Origin: CBDHCC01 sp965219235
GTDB lineage: Bacteria > Pseudomonadota > Alphaproteobacteria > Sphingomonadales > Sphingomonadaceae
DNA length: 64,000 nucleotides
NCBI GenBank assembly: GCA_965219235.1
Contig: OZ244721.1
Location: 744,001-808,000, forward strand
Direction: 5' to 3'
This document shows positions 25,887 through 33,502 of the stretch, in pieces. The stretch's first letter is position 1. Each line of letters begins with the position of its first letter. The translations under genes and the position numbers were made by a program. The notes under the pieces were generated by a model that saw only the letters and a list, made by a program, of their open reading frames with translations, did no database searches and was not told where the DNA came from.

Positions 25887-26063
25887 ATGACCCGCCAGAT
25901 CGCCTTCGACCCCGCCGCCGTCCGCCACCCGCTGCGCCGCGCGCTGCCGGCCAGCCTGGCCCGCTATCGGGTGGCCGATCCGGACCGCTGGCGGCGCGAC
26001 CTGCGCGACTTTGCGGTGACCTTCACGGTCGCCTTCGTCTCCATTCTGACCCTGTTCGGCTGA
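25887..26063 (+). CDS. small protein with C-terminal membrane helix
   Basis: A 58-codon frame not overlapped by a better candidate: MTRQIAFDPAAVRHPLRRAL at the start, a basic middle, and FAVTFTVAFVSILTLFG as a hydrophobic C-terminal helix. The amphipathic-then-hydrophobic layout looks protein-like, but the ribosome-binding site is weak. It ends 4 bp before the convergent LplT-like gene. Function unknown. Confidence 0.45.
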   Translation: MTRQIAFDPAAVRHPLRRALPASLARYRVADPDRWRRDLRDFAVTFTVAFVSILTLFG

Positions 26064-26067
26064 ACCC

Positions 26068-27399
26068 TCAGGCGAGCGCCACCGCGCGCTCGTGATCGAC
26101 CACGGCGCGGTGGAGCAGCCAGCCGAGCCAGGCGGCCACCAGGCACATCGCCGCGCTCAGCAGCAGCTGGTCGACCAGCGCCACCCCCAGGCCGGTGAGC
26201 CCGCCGGCGATCAGCGATCCCAGCACCATCGCACCCGAATTGACGATGTTGTTCGCCGCCACCGTGCGCGCCGTCTCCGACTTGTCCACGGTGGTGGTGA
26301 GGAAGGCGTAGAGCGGCACCACGAACATGCCGCCGGCGACCGCGATGCCGAGCAGGCAGCCGAGCAGCGGCACCGCCTCCGGCTGCCTCACGAACTCGCT
26401 CAGGCTGTAGAGCCCGCCCCCCGGCGCGGGCGTCCAGGCGCGGCAGACGAAGTGGAAGCCGACGACGAACGCGCCCATGACGATCACCGCGGCGGGCGCG
26501 AAGCGGGCGGAGACCAGCCCCTTCAACAGCCGGTTGATCGCCACCGACCCGATCGCGATGCCGACCGAGAACACGGCCAGGAAGGTGGACGCCACCTCCG
26601 GCGCGGCGGTCAGCACGTTCTTGGCGAGCGGCGGGAACTGGATGAACAGGATCGCGCCGATGGTCCAGAAGAACGAGATCGCGACGATCGCCAGGAACAG
26701 CCGGCGCACCTTGAGGGTCGAGCGCACCAGCCGGACCGACGAGCGCACGATGTTGTAGTCCGGCCGCGCCCCGGCATCGGCCAAGGGCGGGGCGGGGGGC
26801 ACCTGCCGTCCCGCGAGCCAGCCCAGCCCGGCGGTCAGCACCACCAGCCCGGCCGCCACTTCGACCGGGATCACGCCCGCCAGGATCGTGCCCATCAGGA
26901 TGGCGATATAGGTGCCGGCCTCGACCAGCCCGGTGCCGCCCAGCACCTCGTCCTCATGCAAATGCTGCGGCAGGATCGCGTATTTGATCGGCCCGAAGAA
27001 GGTGGAATGGACGCCCATCGCGGTCAGCGCGGCGAGCAGCAGCGGGATGGCGAGGTCGTGGACCCGCGCCTCCGAGCCCGCCCAGGCGATCAGCAGGCCG
27101 GTGCCGCCAAACACCATGATGACGATCTCGCACGCCTTCACGATCCGGATGATGCGCGCCTTGTCGCGCGTGTCCGCGAGCTGGCCGGCAAGCGCGGAGA
27201 GCAGGAAGAAGGGCAGGATGAACAGGCCGCTGGCGAGCGCGGAGAACCACGCCTCGTCCGCCTCGCTGCTGTAGACGCGATAGACCACGAACAGCACCAT
27301 CGCGGTCTTGAACAGGTTGTCGTTGAAGGCGCCGAGCAATTGGGTGACGAACAGCGGCAGGAAGCGCCGTTCGCCGAGCAGGTGGTGGGTGTTCTGCAT
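26068..27399 (-). CDS. MFS transporter, LplT-like
   Basis: A 443-residue protein with about twelve membrane spans. The N-terminal FLPLFVTQLLGAFNDNLFKT and STFFGPIKYAILPQHLHEDE are hallmarks of the lysophospholipid-transporter-like (LplT) MFS branch, which in some bacteria is fused or adjacent to an acyltransferase and acyl-ACP synthetase. Neither is next to it here. The ATG at 27399 is preferred over a TTG at 27414. Confidence 0.88.
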   Translation of the reverse strand: MQNTHHLLGERRFLPLFVTQLLGAFNDNLFKTAMVLFVVYRVYSSEADEAWFSALASGLFILPFFLLSALAGQLADTRDKARIIRIVKACEIVIMVFGGTGLLIAWAGSEARVHDLAIPLLLAALTAMGVHSTFFGPIKYAILPQHLHEDEVLGGTGLVEAGTYIAILMGTILAGVIPVEVAAGLVVLTAGLGWLAGRQVPPAPPLADAGARPDYNIVRSSVRLVRSTLKVRRLFLAIVAISFFWTIGAILFIQFPPLAKNVLTAAPEVASTFLAVFSVGIAIGSVAINRLLKGLVSARFAPAAVIVMGAFVVGFHFVCRAWTPAPGGGLYSLSEFVRQPEAVPLLGCLLGIAVAGGMFVVPLYAFLTTTVDKSETARTVAANNIVNSGAMVLGSLIAGGLTGLGVALVDQLLLSAAMCLVAAWLGWLLHRAVVDHERAVALA

Positions 27400-27564
27400 G
27401 GATGTCCGCGCCAAACCCCGCCCGCCACTGGTCCGCTCCGCCTAGCGGCCGGGGGCGGGGGCGTAAAGGCGGCGGCGTGGACTCCTTGCCGCGGCGGCGT
27501 AACCCTTTGCCCGCCGCGGACGAACAGCGTCGCGGATCCCATCCCCTCGTTTCAGGAGTCTGCC

Positions 27565-28284
27565 ATGCCCACCCGCCTCCTCATCCTCGCCGGCGCGACC
27601 GTTCTGGCCGGTGGCGGGCTGCTGCTCGCCCCGGTGCCCGGCCGCGCCGATGCCGCCACGCCGGCCACCCCCGCGCTGGTCGAGCTGTACCAGAGCCAGG
27701 GCTGTTCCTCCTGCCCGCCGGCCAACGCCAATCTGAACGCGCTGGCCGCGCGGTCGGACGTGGTCGCCCTGTCGTTCGGGGTCACCTACTGGGACCAGCT
27801 CGGCTGGAAAGACACCTTCGCCAAGCCGCAATTCACCGCCCGCCAGTGGGACTACGCCCGCGCCAACGGCCGCGCGAACGTCGCCACGCCGCAGATGTGG
27901 ATCAACGGTCGCACCACGATCGTCGGCAACGACGCGCGTCAGCTGAACGCCGCGATCCGATCGGCGCAGAGCTCCGGTCCCTCGCTGACGATGAACGGCC
28001 GGACCGTGTCCGTCGGGGCCGGCCGCTCTCCGGGCGACGGCGCGGACGTGTGGGTCGCCCTGTACGATCCGCGCACCGTGGCCGTGCCGATCCGCGCGGG
28101 CGAGAATGGCGGCCGCACGCTGCCCCACCGCAACATCGTGCGCCGGCTGGTCAATCTCGGTCGCTGGACCGGCCAGCCGGTGTCCTACACCGCCCCCGAG
28201 ACGCCGGTCGGCCTGGCGAGCGCCGCCTTCGTGCAGGTCGGCGGCGGCGGTCCGGTGCTCGCCGCCGCCCGCGCTCCGGGTTGA
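27565..28284 (+). CDS. DUF1223 (thioredoxin-like) secreted protein
   Basis: A 239-residue protein with a signal peptide (cleavage near 29, GRADA). LYQSQGCSSCPPANANL near 38-54 has a CxxC motif, as in DUF1223 proteins, which have a thioredoxin-like fold. SFGVTYWDQLGWKDTF near 72-87 and TPQMWINGRT near 109 are also family-typical. It lies upstream of an ECF sigma factor/NrsF pair, 115 bp away, on the same strand. Start ATG 27565 with a CAGGAG-like site. Confidence 0.88.
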   Translation: MPTRLLILAGATVLAGGGLLLAPVPGRADAATPATPALVELYQSQGCSSCPPANANLNALAARSDVVALSFGVTYWDQLGWKDTFAKPQFTARQWDYARANGRANVATPQMWINGRTTIVGNDARQLNAAIRSAQSSGPSLTMNGRTVSVGAGRSPGDGADVWVALYDPRTVAVPIRAGENGGRTLPHRNIVRRLVNLGRWTGQPVSYTAPETPVGLASAAFVQVGGGGPVLAAARAPG

Positions 28285-28399
28285 CCAGTTCGGTCCGGCG
28301 GGAAACCCTCCGCCCGTCGGGCCGATCCTCGATCTTCGATTGCGGTGCGACGCGCGCAGCCGCTAGGATCGTTCGAAGGGGCATCGGGGGCAGCGCCAA

Positions 28400-28942
28400 G
28401 TGGCCACGGTCGAATCCGAACTGCGCGCGCTCATGCTGCGCGGACTCGACGGCGACGGCCGTGCCCAGGGCGCGCTGCTGGCCGCCTGCGCGGCCCGGCT
28501 GCGGCCGTTCTACCGCCGCCGGCTTTTGGCGGAGGCGGATGTCGAGGACTTGGTGCAGGACACGCTGATGGCGCTTCACACCCGCCGCGCGAGCTGGGAC
28601 CGCGACCGGCCCTTCGCGCCCTGGCTGCACGCCATCGCGCGCTACAAGCTGATGGACCATCTGCGGCATCACTATGCAAAGGGCACGGTCGCGATGCCGG
28701 ACGGCGCGGAGGAGTGGCTGGCGGACGGGGACGAGCCGGACCCCGGCGCGGCGCTGGACGTGGCCACGCTGTTGGACGGGTTGCCCGACAACCAGAGCCG
28801 ATGGATCCGCATGACGAAGATCGAGGGGCGCTCCATGACCGAGGCCGGCGAGGCGACGGGTCACTCGGAGGGCGCGGTGAAGGTCGGCGTCCATCGCGGG
28901 CTGAAGCGCCTGGCCGCGCTCGTGAAGGGGCAGGGCGGGTGA
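28400..28942 (+). CDS. ECF RNA polymerase sigma factor (SigF-like)
   Basis: A 180-residue sigma-70 family factor. Region 2 includes AEADVEDLVQDTLMALHTRR near 44-63 and APWLHAIARYKLMDHLR near 71-87; region 4 includes MTKIEGRSMTEAGEATGHSE near 137-156 and GAVKVGVHRGLKRL. Starts with GTG. It directly precedes and overlaps an NrsF gene, the cognate membrane anti-sigma type in Caulobacter SigF systems, so it is probably held inactive at the membrane until a metal or redox signal. Confidence 0.9.
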   Translation: MATVESELRALMLRGLDGDGRAQGALLAACAARLRPFYRRRLLAEADVEDLVQDTLMALHTRRASWDRDRPFAPWLHAIARYKLMDHLRHHYAKGTVAMPDGAEEWLADGDEPDPGAALDVATLLDGLPDNQSRWIRMTKIEGRSMTEAGEATGHSEGAVKVGVHRGLKRLAALVKGQGG

Positions 28943-29580
28943 CGACCGACGAACTGATCCGCCGGCTGGCCGACGACACGCCCGCGATGCCGCGCCACGC
29001 GGTCGGGCGGCGGCTGACGCTCGCGCTCGGCGTGGGCGCGCTCGGCGCGATCATGGCGCTGTGGCTGACGCTGGGACATCCCTTCCACGGCCTGCGGACG
29101 ATCGCGCTGGGGGATTATGGAGTGAAGCTCGCCTTCACCGCCGCGCTGACGCTGATCGCCGCGCGCCTGCTCGCGGCCGCGGCGCGGCCCGACGGTCGCC
29201 GGACCGGCGCGGCGGGGTGGCTGGCCGCGCCCGTCCTGCTGCTGGCGGCGATCGCCGGCCTGGGGCTGGCGCGGACGCCGGAGGGCGCGCGCGACGCCTT
29301 TGTGCTGGGATCGACCTGGCGGACCTGCCTGCCGTCGATCATCGCCTTCGCCGTGCCCGCCTTCGCCGCGCTGCTGGTGGCATTCCGTCGCCTGGCGCCC
29401 ACCGACCTGCCGCGCGCGGGCATCCTGGCCGGGCTGAGCGCCGGCGCGCTGTCGGCGGGGGTCTATTCGCTCCACTGTCCGGAGACGAGCCCCGCCTTCC
29501 TGCTGGTGTGGTACGGGCTGGGCATCGCCGCCTGCGGCGCGCTGGGCCGGCTGATCGGACCGCGCCTGCTGCGCTGGTAG
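28939..29580 (+). CDS. nrsF: NrsF (DUF1109) membrane anti-sigma factor
   Basis: A 213-residue protein with six predicted membrane spans; family length. The N-terminus (VTTDELIRRLADDTPAMP) would face the cytosol and bind the sigma factor. Two cysteines, C130 (STWRTCLPS) and C180 (YSLHCPE), match the positions I recall for the two signal-sensing cysteines of Caulobacter NrsF (131 and 181). The GTG at 28939 overlaps the sigma-factor stop (GTGA), so the pair is translationally coupled. Confidence 0.9.
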   Translation: MTTDELIRRLADDTPAMPRHAVGRRLTLALGVGALGAIMALWLTLGHPFHGLRTIALGDYGVKLAFTAALTLIAARLLAAAARPDGRRTGAAGWLAAPVLLLAAIAGLGLARTPEGARDAFVLGSTWRTCLPSIIAFAVPAFAALLVAFRRLAPTDLPRAGILAGLSAGALSAGVYSLHCPETSPAFLLVWYGLGIAACGALGRLIGPRLLRW

Positions 29581-29661
29581 GGCGGGCTGGGCACCCATGC
29601 GCATCGTCGGGTGCCCGGTCGCCTTGCCACCCGACGGGCGGGGACTAGAAGGCGGGGCACG

Positions 29662-30213
29662 ATGCTGAGCCTGCCCAACGTCCTGACCCTGTCGCGCATC
29701 GTCGCGGTGCCGGTGCTCGTGGCACTCCTGTGGCCGCACGCCAGCCCGCTCGCCTACGCCGTCACCTTCGTGCTCTATTGCCTGGTGGGTGCCACCGACT
29801 GGGTGGACGGGGCGATCGCGCGGTCGCGCGGCGCGGTGTCGCGGCTGGGCGTCTTCCTCGACCCGATCGCCGACAAGATCATGGTGGTCGCCGTCATCAC
29901 CGTCCTGATCTTCACCCGCGACATCCACGGGCTGCACATGCTGCCGGCGCTCGTCATCCTGCTGCGCGAGATCATCGTGTCGGGCCTGCGCGAGTTCCTG
30001 GCCGGGCTGTCCGTGTCGGTGCCCGTCAGCCAGCTCGCCAAGTGGAAGACGGCGGTGCAGATGACCGCACTCGGCGGGCTGATCCTGTCCGGCGCGCTGC
30101 CCGGCTGGCCGTGGCTGCACGGCGCCGCGCTGGCGCTGTTGTGGGTCGCCGCCGCGCTGACGCTGGTGACGGGCTACAGCTATCTGCGCGTCGGCCTGCG
30201 CCATATGGATTGA
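29662..30213 (+). CDS. pgsA: CDP-diacylglycerol--glycerol-3-phosphate 3-phosphatidyltransferase
   Basis: Makes phosphatidylglycerophosphate, the committed step to phosphatidylglycerol and cardiolipin, in the inner membrane. The 183-residue protein has the CDP-alcohol phosphotransferase motif DGAIARSRGAVSRLGVFLDP near 50-69 (DG-x2-AR-x8-G-x3-D-x3-D). About five membrane spans. The ATG at 29662 (MLSLPNVLTLSRI) is a standard PgsA start. Confidence 0.95.
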   Translation: MLSLPNVLTLSRIVAVPVLVALLWPHASPLAYAVTFVLYCLVGATDWVDGAIARSRGAVSRLGVFLDPIADKIMVVAVITVLIFTRDIHGLHMLPALVILLREIIVSGLREFLAGLSVSVPVSQLAKWKTAVQMTALGGLILSGALPGWPWLHGAALALLWVAAALTLVTGYSYLRVGLRHMD

Positions 30214-30276
30214 GCGGCTCTTTCAATCGGAGGGTGCGCTGCCTATTTCCAATCGCCGAAGGAAAGGCCGGGGCGC

Positions 30277-30984
30277 ATGGGACTGATCCGCTATCTGGAC
30301 TCGATCAAGGCGCGCGACCCCGCGCCCCGGTCCCGCTGGGAGGTGCTGCTCTACCCCGGCGTCTGGTCGGTCGCGTTCCACCGCGTCGCCCACGCCCTGT
30401 TCGGCCTCAGGCTGTTCTTCCTGGCGCGGCTGGTCAACCACGTCAGCCGCTTCCTGACCGCCAACGACATCCACCCCGGCGCGCGGATCGGGCGCGAGTT
30501 CTTCATCGACCACGGCTTCGTCGTGATCGGGGAGACGGCGGAGATCGGTGACGGCGTCACGATCTACCAGTGCGTGACCTTGGGCGGCACCGATCCGGCC
30601 AACGGCGTGCCGGGCAAGCGCCACCCGACGCTGGAGGACGGCGCGATCGTGGGTTCGGGCGCGCAGGTGCTGGGGCCGATCACCGTCGGGCGCGGCGCGC
30701 GGGTGGGGGCGAACGCGGTGGTGACGAAGGACGTGGCCGAGGGCGCGGTGGTCGTCGGCATCCCCGCGCGCGCCACGGTGGTGACCGGCGGCAAGGCGCC
30801 CGAGGCCCCGTTCATGCCCTATGGCACGCCATGCACCCAGATGTTCGACCCCGCCACCCAGCAGCTGGAGATCCTGCGCTGCGAACTCAGCCGGCTGCAG
30901 GGCCAGATCGACGATCTGATCCGTGCGCGGGCAGGCGGCGAGGGCGAGGACGGCGCCCCGGACCAGCGCCGCGACCGCGCGTGA
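30277..30984 (+). CDS. cysE: serine O-acetyltransferase
   Basis: Acetylates serine with acetyl-CoA for cysteine synthesis. The 235-residue protein has the short N-terminal form (EpsC-like), then the left-handed beta-helix with DIHPGARIGREFFIDHG near 65-81 (active-site His and Asp), TLGGTDPANGVPGKRHPTL near 103-121 and the acetyl-CoA-binding GANAVVTKDVAEGAVVVG near 146. The C-terminal 50 residues have a coiled-coil look. It overlaps DUF2794 by 4 nt. Confidence 0.94.
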   Translation: MGLIRYLDSIKARDPAPRSRWEVLLYPGVWSVAFHRVAHALFGLRLFFLARLVNHVSRFLTANDIHPGARIGREFFIDHGFVVIGETAEIGDGVTIYQCVTLGGTDPANGVPGKRHPTLEDGAIVGSGAQVLGPITVGRGARVGANAVVTKDVAEGAVVVGIPARATVVTGGKAPEAPFMPYGTPCTQMFDPATQQLEILRCELSRLQGQIDDLIRARAGGEGEDGAPDQRRDRA

Positions 30985-31316
30985 CGAACGTCATTCACGC
31001 CTTCGCCCGCCCGCCGGGGCAGGTCGCGTTCGACCGGCTGGAGCTCGACCGCATCCTGGGGCTCTACGGCCGGATGGTGGCGGCCGGCCAGTGGCGCGAC
31101 TATGCGATCGCCTTCACCAGGGAGGCGGCGGTCTTCTCCGCCTTCCGCCGCGCCGCCGAACGCCCGGAGGTGCGGGTCGAGAAGCGCCCGGCGCTGCGCC
31201 ACCGCCAGGGCGAATGGGCGCTGATCGGCGAGCACGGCGCGGTGCTGAAGCGCGGCGACGAACTCACCGGCGTGCTGGCCCCGCTCGAACGCCGCCTGAT
31301 CAAGCTGGCGAGCTGA
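30981..31316 (+). CDS. DUF2794 family protein
   Basis: A 111-residue alphaproteobacterial protein of unknown function. Characteristic segments are FDRLELDRILGLYGRMVAAG near 17-36 and WRDYAIAFTREAAVFSAFRR near 38-57. GTG start at 30981 overlaps the cysE stop. Its 3' end overlaps the convergent membrane-protein gene by 17 bp. Confidence 0.9.
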   Translation: MTNVIHAFARPPGQVAFDRLELDRILGLYGRMVAAGQWRDYAIAFTREAAVFSAFRRAAERPEVRVEKRPALRHRQGEWALIGEHGAVLKRGDELTGVLAPLERRLIKLAS

Positions 31317-32367
31317 CCGGCTCCACGACCGCGATGCCGTGCGGCAGCCGCGCGCGCAGCCCCTCCGGCAGCCACCCCAGCACCACCGCGCGCACGTTGG
31401 ACCAGAAGGCCGAGAGCAGCAGCAGCGCCGAGGCGATGACCAGCGCGGACAGCGCGAAGCCCAGCTCCACCGACACCGAACCCTGCACCAGCCGGTAGAA
31501 GGCGTAGAGGACATAGGCGAGCCCGCTCACCAGCAACGCTCGCCGGTCCACGATCACCGCCACCAGCCCGAAGGCGAAATAGAGCGCCACCGCGGCCAGC
31601 GCCGCCAGCGGCCCGGCCTGTTCCGCGACCGACGAGAAGCCGAACAGGCCGCCGGTCAGCCCCAGCGCGTAGAAGATCGGGTGCGCGATCATCGGCGCGG
31701 ATAGCAGGTGCAGCCAGAAGGCGACGTCCGATCGCCGTGTGCGCCGCTCCGGGTCCGACAGGTCCCAGCGCATCGCGAAGGCGAAGATCGCCAGACCGGC
31801 GGCGAGCAGCAGCCAGGGCAGGATGCGCGTGACGGTCGCGTCGTTGTCGCCGAACGGGCTCAGCACGGCCGCCACGAGGGTCAGGGTCGCGGCGCCGGTG
31901 ATCGCCGCCACCGTGATCGGCACCCGGAAGCGCATCCAGTGCGCGACGGCGCCCGCGGTCGCCACCGCCCCGGCGATGAGCGGCTGGAGCGCCGAGTCCC
32001 GGATGCCCGCCTGCGTGTCGAGCAAGCCCATCACTCCGATGAACAGTCCAAGCACGAACCCGCCCACCAGCACGATCGACGGCAGCGCCATGCGCCGCTG
32101 GCGGGTGAAGAACTCGGCCAGCCCCCAGGACGCGGCGGCGATCAGCAGGCCGCCGGATCGGCCGCCGAGCTGACCCAGCGCGACATAGCCGAGCAGGACC
32201 GCGATCACGACGAAGATGTCGTTGAAGCCGGTGACCAGCCGGAACTGCTCCTCGTCAACCATCGGCGCCTGCCGGACGGTGGCGACATGGGTGCGGAACG
32301 CATCGGCCGCCTCCCGGCTCAACACGCCCGCGCTCACCGCGTCGTTCAAATCGGAGTCGCTGTACAA
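31300..32367 (-). CDS. DUF2157-like multi-span membrane protein
   Basis: A 355-residue protein with about ten hydrophobic segments after a soluble N-terminal stretch (MYSDSDLNDAVSAGVLSREA) that resembles the start of DUF2157-like proteins. Function unknown. The start is TTG at 32367, supported by GGGGGGAGAA about 6 nt upstream; the next ATG would drop 35 residues. Convergent with DUF2794. Confidence 0.75.
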   Translation of the reverse strand: MYSDSDLNDAVSAGVLSREAADAFRTHVATVRQAPMVDEEQFRLVTGFNDIFVVIAVLLGYVALGQLGGRSGGLLIAAASWGLAEFFTRQRRMALPSIVLVGGFVLGLFIGVMGLLDTQAGIRDSALQPLIAGAVATAGAVAHWMRFRVPITVAAITGAATLTLVAAVLSPFGDNDATVTRILPWLLLAAGLAIFAFAMRWDLSDPERRTRRSDVAFWLHLLSAPMIAHPIFYALGLTGGLFGFSSVAEQAGPLAALAAVALYFAFGLVAVIVDRRALLVSGLAYVLYAFYRLVQGSVSVELGFALSALVIASALLLLSAFWSNVRAVVLGWLPEGLRARLPHGIAVVEPVSSPA

Positions 32368-32397
32368 GTCGGTTCTCCCCCCGGAGGAACCGTCACC

Positions 32398-33297
32398 TTA
32401 GCCCAACTGCTTCAGGATCGCCATCGACTGTTCGGCCCCCGATCGCGGCACGGTCTCGCCCGCGCGGTCGGTGATCCGGTCGATCAGGCGCGCGACCGCT
32501 TCGGGCGTCTCGTCGTCCGGCGGCAGCGCCACGCCCCGGGTGAGCGTGACGTGCGCCGCCTGCACCACGCCGGCGCCCGCGCCCAAAATCGTGTTGGTGG
32601 GCGCGTCGCGGCTGACGAGGTAGAGCGCGGCCGGCACCACGTGTTCGGGGGCGAAGCGGCGGAACGCCTCGTCGGGCAGGATGTCCTCGGTCATGCGCGT
32701 GGCGGCTACCGGCGCGATCGTGTTGACCCGGATGTCGTACCGCGCGCCTTCCAGCGCCAGCGTCTTGCCCAGCCCGACCAGACCCAGCTTGGCCGCGCCA
32801 TAGTTCGCCTGCCCGAAATTGCCGTAGAGCCCGGTCGACGACGCCGTCATCAGCACCCGGCCATAGCCCTGCTCGCGCATCGTCTCCCAGGCCGCCTTGG
32901 TCACGGTGGCGGAGCCGGTGAGATGGACGCGGACCACCAGCGCGAAGTCGTCGAGCGTCATCTTGGCGAAGCTCCGGTCGCGCAGGACGCCGGCGTTGTT
33001 GATGAGGATGTGGACGCCACCCCAGTCCGCCCGCGCGCGCGCCACCATCGCCTCCATCGCGGCGGCGTCGCTGACGTCACCGCCGTCGGCCATCGCCACG
33101 CCGCCCGCCGCCTCGATCTCCGCCACGACGGCGGCGGCGGCGTCGGAGCGTCCCGACCCGTCCCGCGCCGCACCCAGATCGTTCACCACCACCTTCGCCC
33201 CCCGCCGCGCGAGTGCGAGTGCATAGGCGCGGCCCAGGCCCCCGCCCGCGCCGGTGACGATGGCGATCTGGTCGGTGAAGGTGATTGTCGAGTTCAT
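32398..33297 (-). CDS. short-chain dehydrogenase/reductase
   Basis: A 299-residue classical SDR. The cofactor loop TGAGGGLGRAYAL is near 16-28, NNAGVLRD near 96-103, catalytic Ser in MTASSTGLYGNFGQANYGAAK near 148-168 with the YxxxK pair. The sequence resembles the dehydrogenase domain of multifunctional beta-oxidation protein (17-beta-HSD4 type), so a 3-hydroxyacyl-CoA or related substrate is likely. The ATG at 33297 is preferred over the start at 33333. Confidence 0.88.
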   Translation of the reverse strand: MNSTITFTDQIAIVTGAGGGLGRAYALALARRGAKVVVNDLGAARDGSGRSDAAAAVVAEIEAAGGVAMADGGDVSDAAAMEAMVARARADWGGVHILINNAGVLRDRSFAKMTLDDFALVVRVHLTGSATVTKAAWETMREQGYGRVLMTASSTGLYGNFGQANYGAAKLGLVGLGKTLALEGARYDIRVNTIAPVAATRMTEDILPDEAFRRFAPEHVVPAALYLVSRDAPTNTILGAGAGVVQAAHVTLTRGVALPPDDETPEAVARLIDRITDRAGETVPRSGAEQSMAILKQLG

Positions 33298-33387
33298 CGA
33301 AAGCACTCTAACCCCCTCAAACCCGTCGTCCAATCAGGCAAGTGACAGAATTGTTGCATATCGGCCACACTGTCGGATGAAAGCCTT

Positions 33388-33405
33388 TCCGTTCAGGTGA
33401 ACGGA
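33388..33405. promoter_or_regulatory. palindrome upstream of the TonB-dependent receptor
   Basis: TCCGTTCA-GG-TGAACGGA is a perfect 8+8 inverted repeat about 100 bp before the receptor start. The surrounding 33298-33502 region is AT-richer than its flanks and must hold the promoter. Its form suits a LacI/GntR-type operator, but a simple hairpin is possible. Confidence 0.4.
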
Positions 33406-33502
33406 TTGTGAACGCTTGCGTCAGTCGAGTGATTCGCGCGATAAGTGGAGGGAGATGACGTGCTCCATGTACGGATCTGATGTGTACGCAAAGGGAATGG
33501 AC

